In this document: positions 8,905 through 18,416 of the stretch, in pieces
Position numbering within the stretch: position 1 is the stretch's first letter
Layout of the letters: each line of letters opens with the position of its first letter
Assembly: GCF_039908645.1 (NCBI RefSeq)
Contig: NZ_CP150917.1
Span: 2,553,501-2,617,500 of the forward strand
Origin: Pseudomonas helvetica
GTDB taxonomy: Bacteria > Pseudomonadota > Gammaproteobacteria > Pseudomonadales > Pseudomonadaceae
DNA length: 64,000 nucleotides
Direction: 5' to 3'
Notes under the pieces: model-generated
Told to the model about the DNA's origin: nothing
The model's input: only the letters and a program-made list of their open reading frames with translations
The model's database searches: none
Program-made: the position numbers and the translations under genes

Positions 8905-9465
8905 TCAGGCTTGATCTTGCGGCGCCGCGTCGGCATCACCGGCAGGTGCAGAAGGCTGCGCTTCAGGCTGCGCTTCAGGCCGGGCCGACTTGATCTCTTG
9001 CAGGCCTTCGGTGTTGGCGATGACATCACGCAGCAGCTTGTCCAGGTCATCGTTGCCATCGAGTTTGGTCAGCAGGTCGCGCAGACGCTGACGCGCTTCG
9101 AACAGGCGCCGCAACGGCGCTACTTGCTCGACCACCTTGACCGGATCGAAGTCATCGATATGACCGAACTTGAGCTCGATGTTGAGCTTGCTGTCATCGC
9201 CGGTGAGGGTGTTGTTGACCTGTAAGGTGGCGCGCGGGGCGATCGAGGCGAGCACTTCGTTGAAGTTGTCGCGATCGATCTCGGTGAAGCGCCGTTCATT
9301 CAGTTTTGGGAGGGGTTCCAGCGGTTTGCCAGAAAGGTCGGCAAGAATGCCGACCACCAGAGGCAATTCTTTCTTCTCGATGGCGTTACCTATTTCAACG
9401 TCATAGGTGATTTGCACACGGGGTGGACGGACCCTGTCGAGCTTGTGCTGAGTACTTTCTGCCAT
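8905..9465 (-). CDS. tssB: T6SS sheath small subunit TssB
   Basis: A 186-residue VipA/ImpB-type sheath protein. MAESTQHKLDRVRPPRVQITYDVEIG is the canonical N-terminus, and LPLVVGILADLSG plus FTEIDRDNFNEVLASIAPR are family signatures. The C-terminus is an Ala/Pro/Glu-rich tail with a short repeated PEAQPEAQPSAP stretch, longer than strictly needed for the fold. The frame remains open upstream to 9861, but the region above 9465 shows no T6SS homology and is the divergent promoter region. It is the first gene of the leftward T6SS block. Confidence 0.96.
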   Translation of the reverse strand: MAESTQHKLDRVRPPRVQITYDVEIGNAIEKKELPLVVGILADLSGKPLEPLPKLNERRFTEIDRDNFNEVLASIAPRATLQVNNTLTGDDSKLNIELKFGHIDDFDPVKVVEQVAPLRRLFEARQRLRDLLTKLDGNDDLDKLLRDVIANTEGLQEIKSARPEAQPEAQPSAPAGDADAAPQDQA

Positions 9466-9670
9466 GGTGGCTGACTCCGATGCATGGGCGGGAGCAATGC
9501 ACCGGAGGGTCCGTTCATCGCATTCCCTTACCGAACCGTAGGTTAGAAAGGGAGGGCAGTTGGAACTGTCATTCCTTTGACGAACCTTCCACATTCGTCG
9601 TACCGACCGAACTACCCAAGACGCTAGAACAGGTCTATAAAAATGCAAACAAAAACAATTTTGGACCGTC
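9466..9670. promoter_or_regulatory. Divergent T6SS promoter region
   Basis: The 205 bases between tssB (leftward) and tssJ (rightward) must hold both promoters. I see no convincing sigma-54 pair (GG-N10-GC) and only a TTGACG (9578-9583) without a good -10. The stretch just before tssJ is A-rich (AAAAATGCAAACAAAAACAA), which suits an unstructured leader. Operators were not identified. Confidence 0.5.
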
Positions 9671-10141
9671 ATGAGAAAAGGAAAATTCATTGTGCGCGCA
9701 GGTTTTTTTATCTCTCTCTCGTTCCTGTTACTCGCGGGCTGTTCGTTGTTCGGGCCGCGAGTCGATCTCGATCGCCTGACGCTGGACGTCGCCGCCCATG
9801 CCAATGACGACACGCCGATTGCCGTGGATTTTGTCGCGGTGAATGATCCGGACCTGCTCAAACAGCTGTCGGCACTGACCGCTCGGCAATGGTTCAGCGA
9901 GCGCGAGCAGTTTCAACGCGACTACCGACAGCTGATGACGGTCTGGGGGCTGGAGCTGGTTCCAGGGCAGTTTATCGATCAACAACCCTTCCCCCTGGGC
10001 GGCAAGCGGGCCGCTGGACTTTTGATCTTCGCGAGCTATAACACACCCGGAGCGCACCGACTTCGACTGGACGATCAGAGCAAGGCCTGGCTGAAGTTCG
10101 ACAGTCGCGAGATGACACTGGTCAGCGACACTGCGCACTGA
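9671..10141 (+). CDS. tssJ: T6SS outer-membrane lipoprotein TssJ
   Basis: A 156-residue lipoprotein. The N-terminus is basic (MRKGKFIVRAG), then hydrophobic, ending in the lipobox LLAGC with the acylated cysteine at residue 24. The rest fits a transthyretin-like TssJ fold ending in a WLKFDSREMTLV strand. It anchors the TssJLM membrane complex in the outer membrane. First gene of the rightward T6SS block, followed by tssK after 62 bases. Confidence 0.9.
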   Translation: MRKGKFIVRAGFFISLSFLLLAGCSLFGPRVDLDRLTLDVAAHANDDTPIAVDFVAVNDPDLLKQLSALTARQWFSEREQFQRDYRQLMTVWGLELVPGQFIDQQPFPLGGKRAAGLLIFASYNTPGAHRLRLDDQSKAWLKFDSREMTLVSDTAH

Positions 10142-10203
10142 TCTGCACTGAAAAGATCGCCAGGCCGCGGCAAGCGGCGCCATTCGACGTCGAAGGGAAT
10201 CGT

Positions 10204-11535
10204 ATGAGTTTGCTACCTGACGCGGTTTGCTGGCACGAGGGCATGCAGTTGCTGCCCCAGCATTTTCAGTTGCAAGGTCTGCGCGCCGAAGCGTTGGTCG
10301 CGCATTTTGCCAAGGCCTGCAACCCCTGGTTCTGGGGTGTCACCCATCTCGACATCGACCCTTCGGCACTGAGTGCCGGGCACGTTCGCTTGCTCGCCTT
10401 GCAGGCGACCTTGCCGGATGGTTTGCCGATCAACGTGCAGGCCGGTGTGGGACCGATGCTGGAACTCGATGTCAGCGAAGCGGTCGATGCAACGGACAAT
10501 GCCACTGTGACCGTGTACCTGGCGGTTAGTCCGTTGTGGCGTGCCGGACAATTACTGCCACTCACCGGACGCTTGCAATCGGTAATCGGCGATGCCTTGC
10601 CAGACCTCACCAGCGGTCAATACCCCGAGTCGATTACGGTGTGGCGACCCAATCCGCGTTTGTGCACGCAGTTGAACAAGGCCGATTCGATCTGTGTACC
10701 GCTGGTGCGTATTCGCAAGGAAGGCGGCGGCTTTTTGCAGTTGCCCTACACCGCGCCAACGCCGTGTCTGCTACCGGAGTCGGTGTTGGGCCGTCGGGTC
10801 GGCGGCCTGTGCGCCCGGGCCCGAGAGAAATGCATGTTTCTGGCCGGTCGCTTGCGCCAGGCACAGCAAGCTGGCAATCAGGATGATGCTGCGGAAATTC
10901 GTCGCCAATTGACCGCACTCTGGGCGCGTCTGCCGGAAGTCGAGGGTTTGTTGAGCAGTCGGTTGGCGACGCCTCAGGCGTTGTATGGTCTGCTGCTGGG
11001 GCTGGCCGGTGCCTGGTCGGCGCTTGATCCGCTGGCAGGGGTGCCGGCCTTTGCCGCGCTGGATTTTCTCGAGTTGCAGCGCGGCTACGAGAGCGTACTC
11101 GACTGGCTGGACAAGACCCTCGAATTGATTCGCGCCGGCTATCGCAGCCTGCCGTTCGAACGCCATGAACACCTCTTCTCGATCCAGTTGCCCGACGATC
11201 AGCCAAGCCAGCGCCTGGTGATCGGCTTGCGCATGCCCAATGGTGCAAGCGAGCAGTCTGCGAGTGAATGGTTGAGTCGGGCGATCATCGCTTCCGCGCC
11301 GCACGTTGCCCTGCTCGGTCGACAACGCATGCGCGGTCTGGCGCATGAGGCCATGAATCGCAACGAACAGGTGGCCTACAGCGTGGGCGAAGATACCCGG
11401 TTGTTTGTGGTCACCGCAGAGGGCCAATGGTTCGACGGGCAACTGCCGCTGCAGATTGTCGCGCCGGCCTCGCAGCTGGCGAGCAGCCCGTGGCAAGTGG
11501 TGCTGTTTGTCGCTCAAGCCAGTGAAAACGCTTGA
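10204..11535 (+). CDS. tssK: T6SS baseplate-membrane connector TssK
   Basis: A 443-residue VasE/ImpJ-family protein. The start region DAVCWHEGMQLLPQHFQLQ is the family hallmark ('W.EGM.L.PQHFQ'). TssK trimers link the baseplate wedges to TssL/TssM. A GAAGGGAA ribosome binding site precedes the ATG. It lies between tssJ and tssL, as in H3-type loci. Confidence 0.96.
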   Translation: MSLLPDAVCWHEGMQLLPQHFQLQGLRAEALVAHFAKACNPWFWGVTHLDIDPSALSAGHVRLLALQATLPDGLPINVQAGVGPMLELDVSEAVDATDNATVTVYLAVSPLWRAGQLLPLTGRLQSVIGDALPDLTSGQYPESITVWRPNPRLCTQLNKADSICVPLVRIRKEGGGFLQLPYTAPTPCLLPESVLGRRVGGLCARAREKCMFLAGRLRQAQQAGNQDDAAEIRRQLTALWARLPEVEGLLSSRLATPQALYGLLLGLAGAWSALDPLAGVPAFAALDFLELQRGYESVLDWLDKTLELIRAGYRSLPFERHEHLFSIQLPDDQPSQRLVIGLRMPNGASEQSASEWLSRAIIASAPHVALLGRQRMRGLAHEAMNRNEQVAYSVGEDTRLFVVTAEGQWFDGQLPLQIVAPASQLASSPWQVVLFVAQASENA

Positions 11536-11553
11536 TCAGGGAAGGGGAATCGA

Positions 11554-12321
11554 ATGCCTGAAGGGAACGTCGGCAGCGCTGCACGAGGCCTCCACGAAGC
11601 GCCACTGAGCAGTGCTTTTCGCCAGGCCTGGCAAGAGTGGTCGCAGGCCTGGAACGAACAGCCCAAAGACAGTGACGATGAAGCGTTGGTCGAGGCCGTC
11701 GTCGAGTTTTCCACGCAGATTACCCAGCGTTTGTGGCGAACCGCGTTTGCTAAAGTCGGTGATGCCGCCACCGAACAGGTGACCGCCGTAGTGTATGCGT
11801 TTGTCGCGTTGATCGACGAGACCCTGTTGTTTACCGCCTGGCCAGGTCAGCTCGGCTGGCAGGACAAACCGCTGGAGTCACGGATGTATGCCAGCCGTCA
11901 GGCGGGCGAACGGTTGCCACTGGCGATCAAGACATTGCTCGACGACCAGGTGCCGGCCACTCGGGATCTGGCCAACGTGTATTTGCAATGCCTGGTACTG
12001 GGTTTTGAAGGGCGTCTGCGCGGCGAGCAGAACCAGCTCCAGCATGAGAAGTGGCGGTTGGCGTTGTTCGCGTTTGCCTGGCAACACGAGCCCGATTACG
12101 CCGATGTCAGTGCTCGGCTGGAGCAGCCTTCAGCGGTGACTCCCGTGCAGTTGCCCCTGCGTCTGTCGCTACCCGACGGCTTTCGGCTGGCGCTGGCGAT
12201 CCTTGGCGTCGTGCTGTTGATGACCGGGTTGGGGCAGATGTTCTGGCGTGACATTCGTCAAGAGCTTGAGCCGGTCATGCACCTTTCCGAAACGGCAGCG
12301 GCCCAGGAGCAAAACTCATGA
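11554..12321 (+). CDS. tssL: T6SS inner-membrane protein TssL (short, DotU-type)
   Basis: A 255-residue DotU-family protein. The cytoplasmic hook domain has EQVTAVVYAFVALIDETLLFTAWPG (about residues 73-97), and one transmembrane segment lies near the C-terminus (FRLALAILGVVLLMTGLGQMFW). There is no OmpA-like peptidoglycan-binding extension, so this is the short TssL form and peptidoglycan anchoring would need another protein. A GGGAAGGGGAA element precedes the ATG. The stop overlaps the tssM start (ATGA). Confidence 0.94.
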   Translation: MPEGNVGSAARGLHEAPLSSAFRQAWQEWSQAWNEQPKDSDDEALVEAVVEFSTQITQRLWRTAFAKVGDAATEQVTAVVYAFVALIDETLLFTAWPGQLGWQDKPLESRMYASRQAGERLPLAIKTLLDDQVPATRDLANVYLQCLVLGFEGRLRGEQNQLQHEKWRLALFAFAWQHEPDYADVSARLEQPSAVTPVQLPLRLSLPDGFRLALAILGVVLLMTGLGQMFWRDIRQELEPVMHLSETAAAQEQNS

Positions 12322-15300
12322 GCACCCTGGGGATTGTCGCAACCGTCGTCGCGGTGCTGTTGTTGCTGGCGGTGTTGCTGGTGGCGGTGTGGTGGTTGCG
12401 CACCCAGAGCGGTGCGGCGATTCGCAGTTTTTATCTGTCGGTCCGGCACATGGAGCAGGAGCAAGGCACGCAGGATCGCTATCAGATTCCGTGGCTGCTG
12501 ATGCTTGGCAACGAAACCCAGGGCACTCAACTCTGTGCCCAATGGCGCTTGCAACCCACCGACAAACCGGCCTGGTTCGGGCGCTGGTGGTCGGACCCCG
12601 AGGGCGCGGTGCTGGTGGTGCCACAAACGTTGTTTTTGCCTGATGAAGGCTTGAACCTGCAACGTGGCGGCTGGTGGCGTCTGTTGGGATTGATCGTGCG
12701 CCTGCGCAGCAAGCGGCCTCTGGACGCGGTGATCTGGACCGTGCCAGCCAGTCAACTGGGCGATCCGGAGCTGGCCGCCAGCCTCGGTCTGGCGGCACGG
12801 CGGCGCTTCATCGATCTGTTACAGCGTTTCGGTCTGAGCCTGCCGGTGTATGTGGTGATTACCGGGATGGAGGAAGTGCCGGGCTTTCAGACGTTGATTG
12901 CTGCACTTCCGGTCGAGGCACGTGAACAGGCGTTGGGCTGGTCGTCGCCGTATTCGCCTGAGGCGGTCTGGCAATCGCACTGGAGTGATCAGGCGCTGGA
13001 TCAGGTGAGCCGGGCATTGTCTGAATCGATCATCGAGATCGGCGCCTTGTCCGGGCATTTGAGCAACGAACTGTTTGCCTTGCCGGACCGTTTCGAAGCG
13101 CTGCGGCGCACACTGCAAACGTTGCTTGAGCCGGTTTTTCAGGGCAACGCACAAGGTGAGGCGCCGCGTTTTCGAGGGATTTACTTCACTGCCAACCAAG
13201 CGCCGGAGAGTACTCGGGAGAGCTTCTCGGCCTATGACACGGTGTTGCAGCAGAGCGCGTTTGCCCGGCAGTTGTGGCAGCGCCGGATTGTCGCCGAACG
13301 TGGCGTGGCTCAGGTCGTACCGCGGATTTTGCGGCTGCGCCAACGCTGGCAACGGGTGACCGGCGTGGTGGCGCTGGTGGTCGGGCTGGTGTGGGCGATC
13401 GGTATGGTTTGGGTCTGGCACGACTCGGTCAAGGATGCCCATGAGTTGTCACGCTTGCTGCAAGGTGCGCAGAAAAATTATGTCGCGGTCACGGACGAAA
13501 GCCATCGACTGGAACCGACGCGACGTAACGTCGAAAGTTTCTGGCGGGTACTGGAACGAGCCCCGCGCTGGACGTTCAGTTCGGTGGTCTTTCCCACCTC
13601 CTGGTTTTCCTCGCTGGATGCGCAGCTGGAGGACGAACTGCGGCTCACTGCTCAGCGGCACTTGCTGGTGCCGCTGCAAGAGTTGCTGGTGTCGGACCTG
13701 GCGCAGCTCAAGGCGATCCGCAATACCGAGCGTCGAGTGAACGTGGAAAGCGAAGACCCGGCGCAATGGCAGAACTACGTCAAGGCCAAGGAACTGGTCG
13801 AGCGCGCGGTGCGTCTCGAACAACAGAACCAGTGGTTCAATCAGGCGTTGAACAATCCCCGGAGCCCGCTCGATGACCTGGTGCTGTTGAGCAATAACGC
13901 CTTGTCGCTGAACCTCAACGTCGGCACGTTGCGTCGCTCGGCCTTCTATAACCGGGTACTGCTCAATTCCGACACCAGCGGGTTGAAAGCGCTGGACCTG
14001 AGCGCGGAGCGCTCGACCATCTCGACGAATTTTGAAGGACTGATGGAGCGCTGGCTGGACCAGTACTTCCTGGCTGACAACTTCGTGCGTCAGGCCGGCT
14101 ATCTCAAGCTGCAGCTGGAGCGGCTGGAGTCCGGCAGTGGCAATTCACTCAGCGAGCTCGAGGACTTGAGGGCGCTGATTGACGACCTGCAAGCGTTGAT
14201 TGGCTTGACCAACTCGGCGTGGGGACGAGGCAAGGGCCAGGACCTGGTGCCGGGCTACCGCGAGCTGATGGATAAAGTCCGCCAAAGCGCCTTGCTCGGG
14301 CCGCAACTGGAGCAACAACTGGACATGCAGGCGTCGAAGTTGCAGCAGAGCTTTCGTGATCAATGGATTGCCCAGGCAGGCTCGCGTGGCAATTTGCTGG
14401 TTCAGCAAGGCAGCGGACAACTGGCGTTGCAAGAGCATGTCAGCCAGCTGGACAACGCCGTGCAGGCGTTGTTCAAGCGCGATTTCGTGGCTATTGCACT
14501 GCGTCAGGATGATTCCAGCCTCAGTGCTTCACAGGGGCAGAACGCCGACAGCGATGGTCTCAACAGCGCATTGAATTACTTCGCCAGTTACAAAAGCTAC
14601 GTCAGCGAAGAGCTGCCACGTATCCCGCCAGCCTACCGGGGCGCACTGCTTCAGGCGGCGGAAGGGGCGGCGGCCAAGGCGATGTGGCTCAGCCTGGAGG
14701 AACAGGGCGGCCAGGTGCAGCAAGGCACAGGGTTCAATGTGCAGGCCTCGCAGGCGGTGGCGTTGCAAAAAGCCTTTGTCGAGTTGCGCCGCAGTGACCT
14801 GGCTACCCGTTTGCAGAACGCACTCAACCGCCGCGCGTTGGCCGAGGTCGCCAATGGCCTGAACGAAATAATCGCCCAGCCGCTGTTCAGCGAAAGGACC
14901 AGTATTGCGCGCTGGGATGGTTCGAAAAACCTCGGCTTGCAGCTGTACGGTGCCAGTGATGTGCAGGACCTGAAGCTGAGCCTCAAGCAGCAGTTCAACA
15001 CCATGTTGGGTATTACCGAACAACGTACTTCGGCGTTGGAGTGGCTGAAGGTCCAGCAGCAGAATCTGTCGGGACTGGATTACGAACGGGTTGTGCAGTT
15101 CAGTGCCTTGAATGATGAACTGCTCAAGTACAAGGAGCAGAATCCTGCCAGCTCTGCGGCACAGATCGAACAGTTGGTGAGCCGGGACTTTATCGACATG
15201 GATGCCGGGTCCTGCGCACAAATCCTGCAAACCGCCAACCTTTCCGGTGGCCGTGGGACGCTTGCCCTGAGGGCTCAGGAACTGCAGCAAACCGCGATGC

Positions 15301-16136
15301 AACGCTGCCAGTCGCTGCAGCAGCAACAGGCTTCGGCGGCGTGGAACGACCTGGCCAACTATTTCAATCAGTACCTGGCCGAGCGTTTTCCATTCTCCAA
15401 TGGCACGCAGGTGACCGATGCCGACCCGGCGCGGGTCCAGCATTTGCTGGAATTGATCGACAAGCGCCTGCCGGTGGCGCAAGCCGGTTTGCAACTCAGC
15501 CGGACGCCGGAACGGTTGGCCGCCGAGGACTTTCTCAATCGCTTGAAACAGGCCAGCACTTGGCTCGGGCCGCTGTTTGTGCGAGATAAAAGCGGCATTC
15601 TCGGGGTGGAGATGGATGTGCGCTGGCGCACTGATCGCGAGGAAGAGCACGGCGCCGATCAGGTCATTGCCTGGGGCTTGAATGCCGGTAATCAACAGAT
15701 CAGCTACCCCGGCGAGGCCCAGCAGAACCTGCGCTGGATGGTCGGCCAACCCGTCAGGTTGACGTTGCGCTGGGCCAGGAATGGTCCGCAGCGGCCGGTC
15801 AGCGACCCGTTGCAACCGAACCTGGTGATCAGGGACCTGGAAGCTGGCTGGGAGTACGGCGGCCCTTGGTCGTTGCTGCGGCTGATGCGTTCGCACCAGT
15901 CGAATCAGCGCCAGCCAAGCATGGACTACACCGATTTTCCACTGACCTTGCGCTTGCCGGTCGCCGCGAGCACCAGCATTGAGGAGCCGACACAGATGTT
16001 CATGCGCCTGTCATGGATGACTCAGGGATCAAAACTGCAGTTGTCCATTCAACCGTTGCCGACCCGTGCGCCGCGTTCACCCTTTGTCTCGACGGGTTCG
16101 ACGGCGGCCATCGTGACGAACGAGGAGGGCTTGTGA
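12318..16136 (+). CDS. tssM: T6SS inner-membrane protein TssM (IcmF), degenerate P-loop
   Basis: A 1272-residue IcmF-family protein forming the trans-envelope channel with TssJ and TssL. Membrane segments are seen at about residues 4-27 and 347-367, followed by a long periplasmic domain. The C-terminal TssJ-binding beta domain includes the GPWSLLRLM motif. Where many TssM proteins carry a Walker A loop (G-x4-GK[ST]) after 'PWLL', this one reads LMLGNETQGTQL, so the lysine and serine/threonine are missing. Start overlaps tssL by four bases; its stop TGA overlaps the GTG start of tssA. Confidence 0.95.
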   Translation: MSTLGIVATVVAVLLLLAVLLVAVWWLRTQSGAAIRSFYLSVRHMEQEQGTQDRYQIPWLLMLGNETQGTQLCAQWRLQPTDKPAWFGRWWSDPEGAVLVVPQTLFLPDEGLNLQRGGWWRLLGLIVRLRSKRPLDAVIWTVPASQLGDPELAASLGLAARRRFIDLLQRFGLSLPVYVVITGMEEVPGFQTLIAALPVEAREQALGWSSPYSPEAVWQSHWSDQALDQVSRALSESIIEIGALSGHLSNELFALPDRFEALRRTLQTLLEPVFQGNAQGEAPRFRGIYFTANQAPESTRESFSAYDTVLQQSAFARQLWQRRIVAERGVAQVVPRILRLRQRWQRVTGVVALVVGLVWAIGMVWVWHDSVKDAHELSRLLQGAQKNYVAVTDESHRLEPTRRNVESFWRVLERAPRWTFSSVVFPTSWFSSLDAQLEDELRLTAQRHLLVPLQELLVSDLAQLKAIRNTERRVNVESEDPAQWQNYVKAKELVERAVRLEQQNQWFNQALNNPRSPLDDLVLLSNNALSLNLNVGTLRRSAFYNRVLLNSDTSGLKALDLSAERSTISTNFEGLMERWLDQYFLADNFVRQAGYLKLQLERLESGSGNSLSELEDLRALIDDLQALIGLTNSAWGRGKGQDLVPGYRELMDKVRQSALLGPQLEQQLDMQASKLQQSFRDQWIAQAGSRGNLLVQQGSGQLALQEHVSQLDNAVQALFKRDFVAIALRQDDSSLSASQGQNADSDGLNSALNYFASYKSYVSEELPRIPPAYRGALLQAAEGAAAKAMWLSLEEQGGQVQQGTGFNVQASQAVALQKAFVELRRSDLATRLQNALNRRALAEVANGLNEIIAQPLFSERTSIARWDGSKNLGLQLYGASDVQDLKLSLKQQFNTMLGITEQRTSALEWLKVQQQNLSGLDYERVVQFSALNDELLKYKEQNPASSAAQIEQLVSRDFIDMDAGSCAQILQTANLSGGRGTLALRAQELQQTAMQRCQSLQQQQASAAWNDLANYFNQYLAERFPFSNGTQVTDADPARVQHLLELIDKRLPVAQAGLQLSRTPERLAAEDFLNRLKQASTWLGPLFVRDKSGILGVEMDVRWRTDREEEHGADQVIAWGLNAGNQQISYPGEAQQNLRWMVGQPVRLTLRWARNGPQRPVSDPLQPNLVIRDLEAGWEYGGPWSLLRLMRSHQSNQRQPSMDYTDFPLTLRLPVAASTSIEEPTQMFMRLSWMTQGSKLQLSIQPLPTRAPRSPFVSTGSTAAIVTNEEGL

Positions 16137-17233
16137 GTTTGCCGTCACTATCATTGTCATCGCCGCTGCCGGAGTTGATCTCACAGTTGCTCGAACCGAT
16201 CAGCGATGAAGCGCCCTGTGGCCAGGACCTGCGCTATGAGCCTGAGTTCGATCAGTTGCGCGAGCTGCGCCGCGAGGACGATACCAGTTTGCCGACAGGG
16301 GTCTGGCAGTCGTCGATCAAGCGTGCCCAATGGCCGGAACAGGCAAAGCTCGCCAGCCGTTTGCTGCTGGAGCGCAGCAAGGACTTGATGCTCAGTGCCT
16401 GGCTCGGCGAGGCCTGGTTGCATCTGGACGGCCTGGAAGGGTTGCCGGGCAGCCTGGCGCTGGTGGCGGGGTTATGCGAGCGCTACCCCGAGCAACTTCA
16501 CCCTCAGGCCGAGGAGGGCGATCAGTCGTGGCGGGTGATTCCTCTCGAATGGCTGGCAAGACGCTACAGCGAAGTCCTGCTCACCCGGGTGCCGCTGTTC
16601 GACACGCGCACCAGCGAATTTGCGGATTTCTGCCTGGATGACTGGCGGCGCTTGCAAGTGCAGCAGGTGATGGTCAATGACACCAAGGCCGCAAAAACCT
16701 CAGCTGAAACCGCGCGCAACGAGCAGAAAAAACTCACCGAACAGATTCGCGCGACACCGCTGTCCTTCTGGTTGCGCAGCCAAGGCAGCCTGTTGCTGAG
16801 CTTGCAGCATCTGCAACGGCTGGAGGACTGGAGTGATGCCTACCTGGGCAATCAGGCGCCAGGCTACAAATCATTGCGGGGCATCATCGAGGCGCTGTTG
16901 ACGCTCGTTCAGGAGTTCATCGCCATGCATCCACGTCAACCCACCCAGGCCCCGGTCGAGCCACCGCAGGTCCAGGCGCCACAAAACACTCTGGAGCCAG
17001 AGCCTGCGCCAGCCCAACAGGCACTGCGCGAGCCGGTGAGTCGCGAAGAGGCTTATCGGCAACTGCTACTGATTGCCGAATACCTGGCGCGAACCGAGCC
17101 CCACAGTCCGGTGCCTTACTTGATCAGGCGCGGAGTGGAGTGGGGCAATAAACCGCTGAGTGAACTGTTGGGCGAGTTGATATCGGCTGACGCGGAGTCG
17201 CGCCGACTCTGGACGTTATTGGGTGTGCTCTAA
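16133..17233 (+). CDS. tssA: T6SS protein TssA
   Basis: A 366-residue ImpA-family protein that caps the growing sheath or primes the baseplate. The ImpA N-terminal domain is marked by LEPISDEAPCGQDLRYEPEFDQL. A proline/glutamine-rich linker follows at about residues 265-300, and the C-terminus has the conserved YRQLLLIAEYLARTEPHSPVPYLI helix pair that forms the ring. The GTG at 16133 is taken as start because it overlaps the tssM stop (GTGA) and begins right before the domain; an upstream in-frame ATG at 16013 lies inside tssM. Last gene of the rightward T6SS block. Confidence 0.93.
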   Translation: MSLPSLSLSSPLPELISQLLEPISDEAPCGQDLRYEPEFDQLRELRREDDTSLPTGVWQSSIKRAQWPEQAKLASRLLLERSKDLMLSAWLGEAWLHLDGLEGLPGSLALVAGLCERYPEQLHPQAEEGDQSWRVIPLEWLARRYSEVLLTRVPLFDTRTSEFADFCLDDWRRLQVQQVMVNDTKAAKTSAETARNEQKKLTEQIRATPLSFWLRSQGSLLLSLQHLQRLEDWSDAYLGNQAPGYKSLRGIIEALLTLVQEFIAMHPRQPTQAPVEPPQVQAPQNTLEPEPAPAQQALREPVSREEAYRQLLLIAEYLARTEPHSPVPYLIRRGVEWGNKPLSELLGELISADAESRRLWTLLGVL

Positions 17234-17248
17234 ACATCGCAGCGCCTC

Positions 17249-18199
17249 TCAGAGCGGCTTGGGCAACTTGATGGGCGTCAACACCGGATGACCGGAGAAA
17301 AACGCCATCAGGTTCTGCCCGACCAGTTCAACGGTTCCCTTGGTCGCTTCCGGCGACAGGCCGGCCACATGCGGCGTGAGGATCACGTTGCTCAATACCT
17401 TGAGCGCATCCGGCACCTGAGGCTCTTCATCGAATACATCGAGCGCGGCACCGGCGATCCGCCGTTGCTCGAGCGCGCTAACCAGATCGCTGGTAGCAAC
17501 CACGCTGGCGCGGGCAATGTTGACGATAAAACCCTGGGGGCCCAAGGCATCCAGCACCTGCTTGTTGACCAGGTGCTGCGTGCCGATGCCGCCGGGCGTG
17601 CAAACGATCAGAAAGTCAGAGACCCGAGCCAGTTCGGTGGGCGTTGAGCAAAAGTCGTAGGGGATGTCGCTGAGCAACTGGCGGCTGTGGTAACTCACCG
17701 TCATGTCGAAGCCGTTGGCGGCACGTTTGGCGATGGCCATGCCGACGGCGCCGAGCCCCAGAACACCCAGGCGCTTGCCGGCCAGTGACGGGCGCATGAT
17801 CTTCGGCCATTCACCGCGTCGCACCGCCGCGTCGCACCGAGGGATGTCACGCACCAGCGACAGCAACAAGGCCATCGCATGATCGGCCACCGACGAGGCG
17901 TTGACGCCAGCACCATTGGTGACGGTTATACCGCGGTCGCTGGCGGCTTGCAGATCGACCTGCTCGTATCCGGCACCGATTACGCAGATGATTTTCAGGT
18001 TCGCCAGCGCGGCGATTTCATCGGCATACAGCCCCAGCGGGCCGCGCGTCAGCACGGCATCGATCTGCCCGCGATGACTGGCGATGGCCTGGGCACGCTC
18101 GGCGGGAGTGGGGGCGAGAATCAGGTGGAAGCCTTGATGTTCGAGAATCGGCAGGTAGTCGTTAATGGTTTCAACCAGTACCAGTACGGTTGCAGGCAT
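17249..18199 (-). CDS. D-isomer-specific 2-hydroxyacid dehydrogenase
   Basis: A 316-residue NAD(P)H-dependent oxidoreductase, probably a glyoxylate/hydroxypyruvate reductase type. The Rossmann loop is GLGAVGMAIAK, the catalytic arginine lies in VNIARASVV, the glutamate in FDEEPQVP and the general-acid histidine is H277 in LTPHVAG. The start at 18199 is supported by an AGGAG element in the preceding bases; the longer frame has no supporting signal. It is convergent with tssA (15 bases between stops) and its link to T6SS is only positional. Substrate unproven. Confidence 0.88.
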   Translation of the reverse strand: MPATVLVLVETINDYLPILEHQGFHLILAPTPAERAQAIASHRGQIDAVLTRGPLGLYADEIAALANLKIICVIGAGYEQVDLQAASDRGITVTNGAGVNASSVADHAMALLLSLVRDIPRCDAAVRRGEWPKIMRPSLAGKRLGVLGLGAVGMAIAKRAANGFDMTVSYHSRQLLSDIPYDFCSTPTELARVSDFLIVCTPGGIGTQHLVNKQVLDALGPQGFIVNIARASVVATSDLVSALEQRRIAGAALDVFDEEPQVPDALKVLSNVILTPHVAGLSPEATKGTVELVGQNLMAFFSGHPVLTPIKLPKPL

Positions 18200-18283
18200 G
18201 CTGGGCTCCTGTAGGCATTGGAATAAGCGGTTCAGATTGCTGACTACAGAGTGGTTTGGCAATTACCAAAAGTTGCAGAACTC

Positions 18284-18411
18284 AGTGTAGGAGCTGACGA
18301 AAGCAATAAAGCAAGATCAAAAGATCGCAGCCTGCGGCAGCTCCTACGCGATCACAATCGTTGCGGCGAATGTGGTCAATGTAGGAGCGGCCATAGGCTG
18401 CGATCTTTTCA
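18284..18411. repeat. REP-like inverted pair (GTAGGAGC type)
   Basis: Two copies of a GTAGGAGC / AAGATCGCAGCC motif in opposite orientation: 18286-18347 ends AGATCGCAG...CAGCTCCTAC and 18380-18409 reads GTAGGAGCGG...CTGCGATCTTTT. This is the common intergenic palindrome of fluorescent pseudomonads. It lies between the divergent ends of the dehydrogenase promoter and the hydrolase stop. Confidence 0.8.
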
Positions 18412-18416
18412 GCGCA

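Noticed and set aside
9466..9670. Sigma-54 promoter for the T6SS
   Set aside because: I looked for GG-N10-GC (TGGCAC-like/TTGCA) on both strands and found no convincing pair.
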